Source of the DNA: Pseudalkalibacillus sp045920555
GTDB lineage: Bacteria; Bacillota; Bacilli; Bacillales; Fictibacillaceae
Length of the DNA stretch: 64,000 nucleotides
Assembly (NCBI RefSeq): GCF_045920555.1
Contig: NZ_CP174509.1
Coordinates: forward strand, 5,146,001-5,210,000
Direction: 5' to 3'
Part shown: positions 1-9,008 of the stretch, piece by piece
Numbering within the stretch: position 1 is the stretch's first letter
How the letters are laid out: each line of letters opens with the position of its first letter
Notes under the pieces: generated by a model
The model's input: only the letters and a program-made list of their open reading frames with translations
Told to the model about the DNA's origin: nothing
Database searches by the model: none
Made by a program: the position numbers and the translations under genes

Positions 1-2395
1 TGAAAGAGGTAATCGTCCCCTGTTGCTTGTCAAAAGTGATATCAAAGGATTCCCCTGTGACCTTCACAGACGCATCTTGTTCATCTACATCGATTGCTGG
101 CATATTTTCCGTATCAAATCCAGGTGCTTCCGGAGCATCATATGGCATTTTGAATTGATGATGAGCAACCTCATGCCCTTTTTCAGCCCATGAGGTATCC
201 TCTGGCAATGTAAAGCTGAGGTCCAGCCAGTATTCTGTTCCAGGTTTCAACTCCGGCTTCACGATCGGTAGCGTGATTTCCTTTGTCTCACCCCCTGGAA
301 GATCGATGTCCAGCTTTCCTTCCTGAAGGACCTCACCATCTGCTTTCAACGTCCATTTTGCATCGAATTCCTTCAAGTTTGTGAAGAGGTTTTCATTCCA
401 TAGTTCAATTTGATTGTTTTCCAGATCGGTATCTTTCACTTTGATATTTTGATAGACCGTTTTGACATCATAGAGTTCAGGCTGAGGTGTGCGGTCCGGA
501 TTCAGCAGTCCATTCATCAAGAAAATACCGTCATTGGCATAATCTCCCCAGTCGCCTCCATAAGAAAAGAAGGTGTCTCCTGTATAATCCCTGAGGATTG
601 GCAGTCCATCGACACCGCCATCAACCGGCAGCCTCAACGACTGGTCGACAAAGTCCCAGATGAACCCACCCTGTAGGTTCGGATACTTGTCGATCAACTC
701 CCAGTACTCTTTGATGTTTCCGACGCTGTTCCCCATCGCGTGGACATATTCACACATGATCAACGGGCTCAGACTTCCGGATTTTCCGTGATTTTCTAGC
801 GTCGAAAGACTCGGGTACATATAACTCGTAAAATCTGCGAGACCATTATCCTGCTGGAAATGGAGAAGGCGGGTCGGGTCATAATCCTTGATCCATTCTG
901 ATGCATCCTTGAATACTTGACCTGAACCTACTTCATTCCCCATTGACCAGAAAATGACGGACGGATGGTTCTTGTCCCGCTCGACTATCGTTTTGATCCG
1001 ATCGAAGACCGCATTGCTCCAGTTCGGGTTGTTCCCTGGGAACGGCCGCATGTCATGGGATTCATTATTCGCTTCATCAAGAATGTACAGTCCATATTCA
1101 TCTGCCAGCTCATAAAACCTCGGATGGAAAGGATAATGCCCTGTCCGAACAGCATTGATATTGAACTTTTTCATGAGCTTGATATCTTCAATTAATTGTT
1201 CTTCAGACATCGTATACCCTGTGTCGGGATGGACCTCGTGTCGGTTCACCCCTTTGATGACGATCGCCTTGCCATTGATCTTCACCTGGCCGTCATCCAG
1301 TTCAATCTCCCGGAAACCGACTTTATTGCTGAGGGTTTCGATCGTTTTTCCTGAAGAATCCTTCAAGTTGTAGACTAATGTATACAAGTTAGGGTTCTCT
1401 GCTGACCATTTTAAAGGATTTTCTACAGGAATCTCCTTACTGACAGCGTTTTCATTTTTTCCGTTGACTTCGAGCTCAACCGGTTGATCGAACACTCCCT
1501 GATCATTTGGATCATAAAGCATGGCCTCGACCGTATAATCTTCTAATCTATTTTTCTTTGCATAATCAACGACATCCCCATTGATTTTCAAAGTTGCATC
1601 CTCATACGATTCATCCAGATCCGTTTCGATTTTAAAATCATTGAGATGTACGTCCGGGGTGGAATAGAGGTACACATCACGGAAGATTCCGCTCAGATCG
1701 ATCATATCCTGATTTTCCAACCATGCACCGTCAGACCATCGATATACTTCAACGGCTAGGGTGTTGCTTCCAGGCTTAAGATAATCCGTGATGTTGAATT
1801 CAGCAGGAGTGAAGCTGTCTTCGCTGTAGCCCACCTTTTCACCGTTCACCCATACGTAAAATGCGGATTTTACTCCCTGGAATGAGATGAAAGTCTCTCG
1901 TTCCTTCCAGTTGCCTGGTACCGTGAATTCATAACGATAGGACCCGACCTCATTATGTTCAACGGGTACTTCCGGCGGAGCAATCCGTCCATGTCCCTGC
2001 CACGGATGGCGTTGGTTCAAATAAATGATCTCCCCATATCCGTGAACCTGCCAGTTGCTCGGTACCGGGATCGTAGCCCAATCCTTATCATTGAAATTTT
2101 CTTTATAAAAATCCTTCGGCCGTTCATTAGGGTTCTCCGACCAGTTGAACTTCCAATCACCGTTTAAAGATTTAAAATATCTGGAGCTCTCTACATCCCC
2201 TTTGACAGATGATCGTTCATTATTGAATGGAATTGTCTTGACACTTGCAGGTTCCCGATTCACTTCAAACGTTTCGGGTGTTCCCTTCCACTCTGTAGAG
2301 CCATCTTCTTGTGCAGCAGTGGTAACGGGATGGCTGCCTAGCATCACAAGGACCATAAGAAAAATGAGCACAAATAAACCTTTAATTAACTTCAA
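1..2395 (-). CDS. secreted GH2 beta-galactosidase (3' end outside window)
   Basis: Large GH2 glycosidase likely to release terminal beta-galactose outside the cell. I place the start at a TTG (2393-2395), because AGGAGG lies 9 nt upstream and the first residues form a signal peptide (basic LKLIKG, then a hydrophobic stretch, then TTAAQ). In this frame are the N-R-H motif typical of LacZ proteins, the acid/base glutamate in WSMGNEVG (codon 488) and the nucleophile glutamate in MCEYVHAMGN (codon 549), all in the expected order. About 798 codons are present, and the frame is still open at position 1. It differs from the second LacZ in this window (44926-48063), which has no signal peptide. The preferred sugar cannot be deduced; beta-galactosidase is the family default. 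No co-directional partner gene is visible on its 5' side. Confidence 0.9.
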   Translation of the reverse strand, partial: MKLIKGLFVLIFLMVLVMLGSHPVTTAAQEDGSTEWKGTPETFEVNREPASVKTIPFNNERSSVKGDVESSRYFKSLNGDWKFNWSENPNERPKDFYKENFNDKDWATIPVPSNWQVHGYGEIIYLNQRHPWQGHGRIAPPEVPVEHNEVGSYRYEFTVPGNWKERETFISFQGVKSAFYVWVNGEKVGYSEDSFTPAEFNITDYLKPGSNTLAVEVYRWSDGAWLENQDMIDLSGIFRDVYLYSTPDVHLNDFKIETDLDESYEDATLKINGDVVDYAKKNRLEDYTVEAMLYDPNDQGVFDQPVELEVNGKNENAVSKEIPVENPLKWSAENPNLYTLVYNLKDSSGKTIETLSNKVGFREIELDDGQVKINGKAIVIKGVNRHEVHPDTGYTMSEEQLIEDIKLMKKFNINAVRTGHYPFHPRFYELADEYGLYILDEANNESHDMRPFPGNNPNWSNAVFDRIKTIVERDKNHPSVIFWSMGNEVGSGQVFKDASEWIKDYDPTRLLHFQQDNGLADFTSYMYPSLSTLENHGKSGSLSPLIMCEYVHAMGNSVGNIKEYWELIDKYPNLQGGFIWDFVDQSLRLPVDGGVDGLPILRDYTGDTFFSYGGDWGDYANDGIFLMNGLLNPDRTPQPELYDVKTVYQNIKVKDTDLENNQIELWNENLFTNLKEFDAKWTLKADGEVLQEGKLDIDLPGGETKEITLPIVKPELKPGTEYWLDLSFTLPEDTSWAEKGHEVAHHQFKMPYDAPEAPGFDTENMPAIDVDEQDASVKVTGESFDITFDKQQGTITSF

Positions 2396-2721
2396 TACTT
2401 TTTACCTCCTTGATTCATAATGAAGAAAAGCAATAAGTAAGCACACCCCCATAACTTAGTTAATAAAATTAATTTATAAAGTGTATGCATGTTCCCTAGG
2501 ATTCGTTTGTAATCCATTATCCTACTTTGAAATCATTCAGTAAAATCGAAAATTCTACATTTTTTTCACTAATCAAGTATTTATATAGGACTAACCACCT
2601 AATTTCTTTGTGCGAGAATGTCGATTATTGAGAGATCATCCGGATACTTGCAAGTCAAACACAACGTATTTCCTGTTTATTTAAATAGAGCAAATCATTT
2701 ACATGTTGATAACTAAAAAGC

Positions 2722-2765
2722 CGCAAATAAGGTGTAAAACGCAATTGTTCAACACCTTATTTGCG
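2722..2765. terminator. perfect 13-bp inverted repeat
   Basis: CGCAAATAAGGTG (2722-2734) and its exact complement (2753-2765) flank an 18-nt loop. There is no T-run directly after either arm, so a simple intrinsic terminator is not certain. It sits next to repeat copy 1, and a shorter hairpin sits next to copy 2 near 14016, which suggests that hairpin plus repeat form one unit. Confidence 0.45.
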
Positions 2766-2770
2766 ACAAG

Positions 2771-2813
2771 AATCGGTAGGAGAAAGACTATAGTCCGCTT
2801 TTCTTTTTCGACA
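2771..2813 (+). repeat. dispersed repeat, copy 1
   Basis: This stretch contains ACTATAGTCC, then a pyrimidine run, then TTTTTCGACA. It matches 14052-14095 over about 40 bases with few differences (ACTATAGTCCTC, TTTCC, TTTTTCGACA). Both copies are intergenic and lie just after a hairpin. The family is unknown to me. Confidence 0.5.
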
Positions 2814-2851
2814 GGACCTGTTATAGGGACAGTCAGAATCTACCTTCTTAA

Positions 2852-3310
2852 ATGAATTCAAACTCTAAAACCCTCCCCTTCATTTGCTATGAAACTCTTA
2901 AACTGTTATTCAATACACCACAAAACATCAATCAAAAAATGATTGATCAAATGAACCAAATGAGTCATGAAACCCTGCCATCACATGAAACGAACCCGGG
3001 TTCGAAGATGGTATTCAATGAAACTGCTTCAACGAGAGAAGATGGGATGAACAAAGTCTTTTCTTCAGCCGATCAATCGGAACAACAAGTTTTCGATTTT
3101 GATCAGGACCACGAAGTAATCCTCTCACCAAAGATAATGAAGTAAACGATTGACTCCCTGGATGTAAGTATACGACAAGCTGCAAATAAAATTGGAATCG
3201 CTCATACCACCCTATCACGTTATATAAAGAAAGCGAACAAGCGCCAAAATAAGAACAATGATAAAAAAATGCTTAATTGGCTGAGGCAAAAAAGGCAACA
3301 AAAAGATTAA
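2852..3310 (+). pseudogene. small HTH ORF interrupted by in-frame TAA
   Basis: An ORF of 97 codons starts at ATG 2852 and stops at TAA 3143-3145. The same frame stays open for a further 54 codons, to TAA 3308-3310. The second part reads like a helix-turn-helix: SIRQAANKIGIAHTTLSRYI followed by a basic tail (KKANKR). The first part is polar and low in hydrophobic residues, and I do not recognise it. Either a 152-codon DNA-binding protein gene has acquired a nonsense codon, or the 97-codon ORF is spurious and only a fragment of an HTH gene survives. No strong ribosome binding site is visible upstream of 2852. The conserved-looking half lies beyond the stop, so I call it a pseudogene, with low certainty. 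Confidence 0.4.
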
Positions 3311-3342
3311 ATAGAATTTGTTAAAGAGGTATTTAGAAAGAT

Positions 3343-3384
3343 AAAATCGCCTTGTTCACCCATAGGGTGGAGAAGGCGATTTTT
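3343..3384 (+). terminator. intrinsic terminator
   Basis: The 11-bp arms AAAATCGCCTT and AAGGCGATTTT enclose a 20-nt loop that can itself pair (CACCC/GGGTG). The 3' arm ends in a short T-run. It closes the interrupted HTH ORF and isolates the TetR gene. Confidence 0.7.
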
Positions 3385-3491
3385 GTATCGTTAGTAATCT
3401 TGACTAATCGTTATAAAATGAATATAATAAGATCGGAAATCAGAAATCCAAGATGGTGAAAGTCAAAAAACATTGAGAGGGATTTGATCAG

Positions 3492-4100
3492 ATGAGTGGC
3501 AGACCGCGTGAATTCAAAAACACCGACGTGATTGACGCTGCGATAGAGGTATTTTGGAAGCATGGATATGAGGCCACATCGGCTGAAGCATTATGCAAAC
3601 AAACGGGCATCGGTCGTGGAAGTTTATACAATGCCTTTGGCAGTAAGTACGAACTTTACAAAGCCGCTTTGAAACGCTATCAAGATTTGGGGATCGAAGA
3701 GCAGAAAGCGTTGTTAGAGCGCTCCGATCGTCCAGTGAAAGAGCGGCTTCGTTCACTAATGGAGTGGGCGATGCAGTTGGATAAGTTGGATACTAAGGAT
3801 GCCGATCGGCAAGGCTGTATGGCGGTCAATGCAGCTGCTGAGCGGGGAGGGCATGACGCAGCAGTGGCCGATTTGATCAATGACCATGTTCGCTTTTTGG
3901 AACAGACGATATGTCATCTGATCGTACTGGGTCAACGCTCAGGAGAAATTCCTGCAACCCGATCTCCGTTGGAGCTCACTCGGATGTTTATCAGCAGTTA
4001 CTATGGTTTGCGCGTTCTCGGAAAGGTGGCCAACGATCAAGATTTGTTATTAGATATTATCGAGGGGACATTGTCTAGTTTGAGTACAACCAAAGCATAA
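3492..4100 (+). CDS. TetR family transcriptional regulator
   Basis: A 202-residue DNA-binding repressor. The N-terminal TetR helix-turn-helix is visible in residues about 10-50: VIDAAIEVFWKHGYEATSAE, then IGRGSLYNAFGSKYELY, which is the usual recognition-helix and post-HTH pattern. The remainder is the helical ligand-binding domain; CMAVNAAAE near residue 110 is common in the AcrR/TetR_C group. A purine-rich stretch GAGAGGG precedes the ATG. The gene lies 93 bases upstream of an MFS exporter in the same orientation, so it most likely controls that exporter and itself in response to a toxic compound. The ligand cannot be read from sequence. Length is normal for the family and nothing looks broken. 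Confidence 0.88.
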   Translation: MSGRPREFKNTDVIDAAIEVFWKHGYEATSAEALCKQTGIGRGSLYNAFGSKYELYKAALKRYQDLGIEEQKALLERSDRPVKERLRSLMEWAMQLDKLDTKDADRQGCMAVNAAAERGGHDAAVADLINDHVRFLEQTICHLIVLGQRSGEIPATRSPLELTRMFISSYYGLRVLGKVANDQDLLLDIIEGTLSSLSTTKA

Positions 4101-4193
4101 ACGATTATAAATGCAGAGGCGGATCGTTCACATCAGCTTCTTGCTTTTTTAACGATAATTTTGTAATGATCATTAAAAAAGGAGTTTTTTCTT

Positions 4194-5360
4194 ATGCCTA
4201 AAGCTGTTTATATGCTCGGATTATTGATTTTCGCGATGACCACATCAGAGTTTATGGTGGGAGGAATGATGCCGGCTCTTGCTAATGAATTTGATGTTTC
4301 CATTCCGGCTATTGGCTATTTAATCTCTGCCTATGCCGTAGGGATGGTGATCGGGGGACCCATCCTTACCATTGGTTTATTAAAACTACCTCGAAAACAA
4401 GCGCTTTTAACCCTTTCCTTGATCTTTCTTGCGGGACAGATCATAGGGGCGCTGGCAACTACCTATGAGGTGATGATGGTTGCACGCATTATTACAGGGG
4501 TTTCTTCTGCTGCTGGATTTGCGGTATCGATTTCGATTTGTGCTAGTTTGGTTTCACCTCAGCTGTTGGGACGTGCTTCCTCCATTGTGTTGGGTGGCTT
4601 GATGGTAGCCACCGTGATTGGGTTACCCATCGCCACACTGGTCAGCCAGCAGTTTGGTTGGCGCACTAGTTTCTGGGCAGTTGTCGTTTTAGTATTGGTT
4701 GCCGGTGTGATTGTTCAGTTGATTCTCCCGCATTTGCCAAAATCGGCATCAATTCGTCTTCGTGATGAGTTCACGGCTTTCAAAAACCCCAGACTATGGG
4801 CGGCCTTTACCACCAGTGGTTTGATTATTGCTGCTACCTTTGCTGCCTTTAGCTATTTTACTCCGATATTCACGGAAGTAACCAGATTCTCTGCGGGGAT
4901 GGTTCCGGTGTTACTATCCATGTATGGTGCAGCAACGGTGATCGGGAATATGATCACAGGACGTTTGGCTGATCGATTCACTATGCAAACCATGTTTGTT
5001 GGACTCATACTGATCGCCGTCTCTCTCTTTACCTTTGCTTTATTTGCCGATGTTCCGATCATCACGATCATCGCAGTGATTGTACTGGGGTTTGTCGGTG
5101 TCCCTATGAATCCCCCCATGGCGACCCGTGTAATGAGAACCGCCAATACGAGTACACTGGTCAACTCGATTCACGGTTCAATCATTAGTTTGGGTGTGGT
5201 GATTGGATCTTCGATTGGAGGAATGACCATTGATGCGGGATGGGGATTGGTGTCCCCTCTGTGGGTTGGTTTCATATTGGCGGGGCTAGGATTACTGTCC
5301 CTTCTCCCCTTTCTCAAAGAGGGTACAGCTACACAACCGGTTTCGGTCAATATTGAGTAA
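4194..5360 (+). CDS. MFS drug/solute exporter, DHA1 type
   Basis: A 388-residue major facilitator protein with about 12 hydrophobic segments and the length of the DHA1 (AraJ/Cml-like) exporters. Family features include an acidic residue after TM1 (TTSEFMVGGMMPAL), a motif-A-like loop (GRLADRFTMQ near residue 262), and many glycine-rich helices. AAAAAAGGAG lies a suitable distance upstream of the ATG. It should export small organic compounds by proton antiport. The TetR gene immediately upstream, in the same direction, is its likely repressor. An intrinsic terminator follows at 5393. Substrate is unknown; a sugar-efflux role is an alternative. Confidence 0.88.
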   Translation: MPKAVYMLGLLIFAMTTSEFMVGGMMPALANEFDVSIPAIGYLISAYAVGMVIGGPILTIGLLKLPRKQALLTLSLIFLAGQIIGALATTYEVMMVARIITGVSSAAGFAVSISICASLVSPQLLGRASSIVLGGLMVATVIGLPIATLVSQQFGWRTSFWAVVVLVLVAGVIVQLILPHLPKSASIRLRDEFTAFKNPRLWAAFTTSGLIIAATFAAFSYFTPIFTEVTRFSAGMVPVLLSMYGAATVIGNMITGRLADRFTMQTMFVGLILIAVSLFTFALFADVPIITIIAVIVLGFVGVPMNPPMATRVMRTANTSTLVNSIHGSIISLGVVIGSSIGGMTIDAGWGLVSPLWVGFILAGLGLLSLLPFLKEGTATQPVSVNIE

Positions 5361-5392
5361 AGGGAAACACGCCTAGGTTGCTATGCAACAGC

Positions 5393-5431
5393 ACTCGCCG
5401 ATTCACAACTGTGATAAGGCGAGTTTTTTTT
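5393..5431 (+). terminator. intrinsic terminator of MFS gene
   Basis: ACTCGCC (5393-5399) pairs with GGCGAGT (5418-5424), followed by a run of T. It lies 32 bases after the MFS stop codon. Confidence 0.85.
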
Positions 5432-5482
5432 AATTTCTTTTCTTTTTCGTTGTCCTGTAGGTATTTAAGAAAGGGGTAGAAC

Positions 5483-6592
5483 CACCTGCCCATCAAGCTA
5501 AGGCAAATCATTACCCCCAAAACGAATAAAACGCTATTCTTACTGTAACATGATGGAAAGGATGGTGTTTTTTGATGGTTTCAGACGAACTTACCCTCTT
5601 TTCACAGGAATTACAACGGTCTTTATCTCCACAAGCTCTCCAACAGCTGGCCAAAAAGGTAGGTTTTGTTCAAAGGACTAGTAGGTACCAAGCTAAAGAT
5701 TTAATAGCGTTGTGCGTGTGGTTAAGCCAGAAAGTAGCGAGTACTTCCTTGACACAGTTATGTAGTTGTCTAGAATCTTCAACGGGAGTCTTGATAAGTC
5801 CTGAAGGACTTAATCAACGATTTAATCCTTCGGCTGTCAGACTCTTCCAACACATATTAACTTCCTTGCTTACTCAAAAGCTATCTACCTCTCAGATTTT
5901 TCCTCATCATTATGTTTCTCAGTTTCAGCGAATACGAATCTTGGATTCTACGACCTTTCAACTTCCGATGTGTTTGCCTCAGCCTATCAAGGATCTGGAG
6001 GCAGTAGCCAAACAGCGCGTAAAGATTCAATTAGAATATGATCTTCTCAGTGGCCAATTCCTGCATGTACACTCAGGACCAGGTAAACAAAATGATAGAA
6101 CCTACGGTTCCACTTGCTTACAAACGGTACAAACAGGTGATTTAATGTATACACGATCTAGGATATTTTGACCTGAAAGATCTCCATCAAATGGATGAGA
6201 AAGGGGCTTATTATATTTCTCGTTTAAAATTAAACACTCGGATTGATCTAAGGAATCCTAATCCTGAATACTTCAAAAATGGAACGGTCAAAAAGCAAAC
6301 CGAGTATATTCAATTAGATATGGAAGAAATCATGCATCAATTAAAACCAGGGCAAACCTATGAGATTTCTGATGTTTACATTGGCCAGTACCAAAAGTTG
6401 CCGAGTAGAGTCATTATCCATCGACTTACGGAAGAACAAACCCGAAAACGGTGGGAAAGCCAAGCGTTAAAGGAGAAAAAGAAAGGTATTATCATGAAAG
6501 AACGGAGTAAACGATTGAGTGCCATTAATGTATACGAAGGCAAAGCCAGGCCTCCTTTATCCTGTTTTGCCTCTGGTGACGCTTCTTCTTAA
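5483..6592 (+). mobile_element. remnant IS4-family (IS231-like) insertion sequence
   Basis: The left end carries TGCCCATCAAGCTAAG (5487-5502), which resembles the terminal inverted repeat I recall for IS231 elements. A transposase follows after a short leader. No matching inverted repeat is visible beyond 6592, and the transposase loses similarity near 6530, so the right end appears deleted. Exact boundaries are uncertain. Confidence 0.6.
5575..6592 (+). pseudogene. IS4-family DDE transposase, frameshifted and truncated
   Basis: Two ORFs in different frames make up one transposase. The first (to 6171) has the N-terminal domain and the first catalytic aspartate in RILDSTTFQLP. Near 6150 the frame should continue as DLGYFDLKDLHQMDEKGAYY, but this is encoded one frame over, from about 6153. 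The second ORF (6191-6592) has the beta-strand insertion and the start of the last motif (KERSKRLSAINVYEGK). It then ends in unrelated residues instead of the C-terminal E-containing region. It therefore carries a frameshift plus loss of the 3' end and cannot be active. The neighbouring DNA encodes the end of a purine permease on the opposite strand. Confidence 0.8.
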
Positions 6593-6609
6593 AAACCTAA
6601 ATTAAATAT

Positions 6610-7896
6610 CTAATGGACTAACGCAGAAGAAGCTATGATATTCAGCAAAAATAACACGGCAATTACATACATCAATGGGGACACTTGTTTCCACTGGCCG
6701 ATCGCAGCCTTCATCAATGGATATACGATAAATCCAAAAGCTAAACCGTCAGCGATGCTTGATGTCAAAGGAATGCCGACAATAATTAAAAATGCGGGAA
6801 AGCCTTCTGAAAAATTATTAAAGGAGATGTTCTGCACACTTTTCATCATTAATGCCCCAATGATGATTAGAACTGGTGCAACAGCATTCCCAGGTATTAG
6901 CTGAATAACCGGCAGCGCTAGTGCAGCAAATCCAAACAATATCGCTGTTACTAGAGGAGGAATACCCGTTTTCCCACCTTCAGAAATTCCTGATGCACTC
7001 TCAGCAGCGGCAATAGTTGGGCTTGTACCAAAGAATCCCGAGGCAATCGTAGAGAGCGCAACTGCTTTGTATGCACGAGGAAACTTTTTTATATCCGTCA
7101 ACATCCCACTTAGCAACCCCATGTTTTCAAAAAGAACAATCATGGTTAAGGAAAAAACGGCGATCCAGAAAGAGATTTGAAGAAAGCCAAATTCAGCCTG
7201 ATAAAAAACCTGACCGTAAGCGTGAAAATCTACTTCCTTATCTATCATTTCTGTCTTACCGATCAGCAAAAACGACAGGACACTGGTAACGAAAATGCCA
7301 ATCAATAAGCTTCCTTTAAAATTACGGACAAACAATATTAAAGTTATCAGTAGTCCTAATAATGTTGAAAATGTAACAGGATTTCCAAAATCCCCTAGTG
7401 CTACAAAAGTAGATTCACTGGGTTGAATGATTTCGCCTTTCTGGAGCCCAATAAATGTGAGAAATAGACCTATCCCTACTGTAATACCGTTTTTAATTGA
7501 GCCAGGGACTGTCGCTAATATCCTGTTTCCTAAAGGAGTGATACTAGCTAGAAAAAAGAGCAATCCGGATATGATCACTACAGCTAAGCCCTGCTGCCAG
7601 GTTAGTCCTAGAGATTGAACAATAGTGTAGCTGAAAAAGGCATTCACACCCATCCCTGGAATGATGTTAATCGGTGCATTAACCCATAGAGCCATTAACA
7701 AACAGCCGAAAATAGAGACAATGATCGTTGCCATGACACCAATGCTTAGTGAGATACCCGCATCTTTTAGGATTAAGGGATTAACTAAAATGATATATGC
7801 ACATGTGAAAAAGGAAGTTACCCCTGCAGTCAACTCTCTTTTCAACGTTGTCCCGTGTGCTTCCAATTGAAAATATCGATTAAGATACTGAATCAT
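6610..7896 (-). CDS. pbuG: purine base permease, NCS2/AzgA type (PbuG-like)
   Basis: A 428-residue polytopic membrane protein that should import hypoxanthine, guanine or adenine by proton symport. Diagnostic stretches are the GMGVNAFFSY motif, VPGSIKNGITVGIGLFLTFI, and the PTIAAAESASGISEGGKTGI segment that contains the conserved glutamate of this branch. Length matches B. subtilis PbuG/PbuO-type proteins. It is the last gene of a minus-strand purine block (nucleoside phosphorylase pseudogene, MTA/SAH deaminase, GntR regulator). A gap of about 160 bases separates it from the phosphorylase gene, so it may have its own promoter. The symbol is assigned by similarity; PbuO is an equally possible orthologue. 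Confidence 0.85.
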   Translation of the reverse strand: MIQYLNRYFQLEAHGTTLKRELTAGVTSFFTCAYIILVNPLILKDAGISLSIGVMATIIVSIFGCLLMALWVNAPINIIPGMGVNAFFSYTIVQSLGLTWQQGLAVVIISGLLFFLASITPLGNRILATVPGSIKNGITVGIGLFLTFIGLQKGEIIQPSESTFVALGDFGNPVTFSTLLGLLITLILFVRNFKGSLLIGIFVTSVLSFLLIGKTEMIDKEVDFHAYGQVFYQAEFGFLQISFWIAVFSLTMIVLFENMGLLSGMLTDIKKFPRAYKAVALSTIASGFFGTSPTIAAAESASGISEGGKTGIPPLVTAILFGFAALALPVIQLIPGNAVAPVLIIIGALMMKSVQNISFNNFSEGFPAFLIIVGIPLTSSIADGLAFGFIVYPLMKAAIGQWKQVSPLMYVIAVLFLLNIIASSALVH

Positions 7897-8058
7897 AATT
7901 TCATTCCTCCATCTTAAACCCCTTACCCACCCGTTATACTTTTAAGCATAACCATATTTAGTAGATTCTCTTTTATAAATGAAAGTTTACCTATAGGTAA
8001 ACCCGACATTCATCTCTTTCCAGCTTATTGCATCCGCTTTCTAAAATTACCGGTTCTT

Positions 8059-8877
8059 CTACATTGCAGCAATGATTTCTTTAACTAATTGCAAAAATTG
8101 AGCTTTGATCTTTTCAGTTGTTTCCATCACTTCGTTGTGCGTCAGTGATTGTTCGGAAATCCCCGCAGCCATATTACTGATACATGAAACGCCAAGTACC
8201 TCTATTCCTGAATGTCTGGCAACGATTACTTCAGGAACAGTTGACATTCCGACTGCGTCCGCTCCGAGTATTCCCAATAACTTAATCTCAGCTGGTGTTT
8301 CATAACTGGGTCCAAGTACCCCAGCATAGACACCTTCAACGACTTCAATTTTCTCTTTAACTGCTACTTCCTTTGTCAAAGTAATCAATTTCTTCGAATA
8401 AGCTTCAGACATGTCCGGGAACCTTTCTCCAAACTCCTCTTCATTCGGACCAATTAAAGGATTTTGCGAGGTCAAATTAATATGATCCTGAATGATCATT
8501 AAATCACCAGGCTTAAAGGAGTGGTTAATCCCGCCTGCTGCGTTCGTTACAATGATTTGCTTGACCCCAATTGCTCTCATGACACGGATCGGATATGTAA
8601 CAGCCTCAAGTGAGTGCCCTTCATAATAGTGAAATCTTCCCTGCATCGCAATGACACGTTTTCCCTTTAAATCACCGATTACCAACTGTCCTTGATGGCC
8701 TGCCACGGTTGAAACGGGAAAATGAGGAATTTCCTCAAAAGAAATAGTCATTGGATTTTCGATTTCTGCCGCTAATACCCCAAGTCCTGATCCTAGGATT
8801 AAACCTATGGATGGGGATTAATCAATTCGAGAAAGTAAATATTCCTTTGTTTGTTGAACTTTTTCACTAATTTTCAT
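8059..8877 (-). pseudogene. purine nucleoside phosphorylase with in-frame stop
   Basis: This is a trimeric-type (PunA/PupG) purine nucleoside phosphorylase, which splits inosine and guanosine with phosphate. Translating from ATG 8875-8877, which follows GGAGAGG, gives MKISEKVQQTKEYL and an arginine-isoleucine-aspartate, then TAA at codon 20 (8818-8820). The same frame continues with IGLILGSGLGVLA, the phosphate-binding loop, and then the complete enzyme to 8059: GRFHYYEG, VTNAAGGIN, YAGVLGPSYET and the SNMAAG region. Total length of 272 codons is exactly that of the family. The largest surviving ORF starts at 8751 and lacks the phosphate loop. The lesion is a single base change, so either a very recent pseudogene or a sequence error. 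Its neighbours are all purine salvage genes. Confidence 0.85.
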
Positions 8878-8937
8878 GTTTTCCTCTCCTTTAGTTAAAT
8901 TGAAATCCGTTAGAATCTCGCTATCTTCTCAAATTAA

Positions 8938-8953
8938 TGTCAGATGTCTGACA
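8938..8953. promoter_or_regulatory. palindrome TGTCAGA-TG-TCTGACA, candidate operator
   Basis: Perfect 7-bp arms with a 2-bp centre lie 61 bases upstream of the nucleoside phosphorylase start codon, just after the MTA/SAH deaminase gene. The TGTCAGA/TCTGACA form resembles operators of FadR-type GntR regulators. The GntR gene in this cluster is of the HutC/UTRA type, so the cognate regulator may lie elsewhere. Confidence 0.5.
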
Positions 8954-9008
8954 AATAATAAAAATAAAAAAAATTGAACACTATGAGATCCCATAAAAGT
9001 GCTTGAGT

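Larger units (their letters stand above)
2396..2851. other. intergenic region upstream of secreted LacZ
   Basis: AT-rich region of about 450 bases. It must hold the promoter of the secreted LacZ on the minus strand, but I cannot single out convincing -35/-10 boxes. It also contains the perfect hairpin at 2722-2765 and one copy of a dispersed repeat (2771-2813), both listed separately. No further coding potential seen. Confidence 0.5.
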
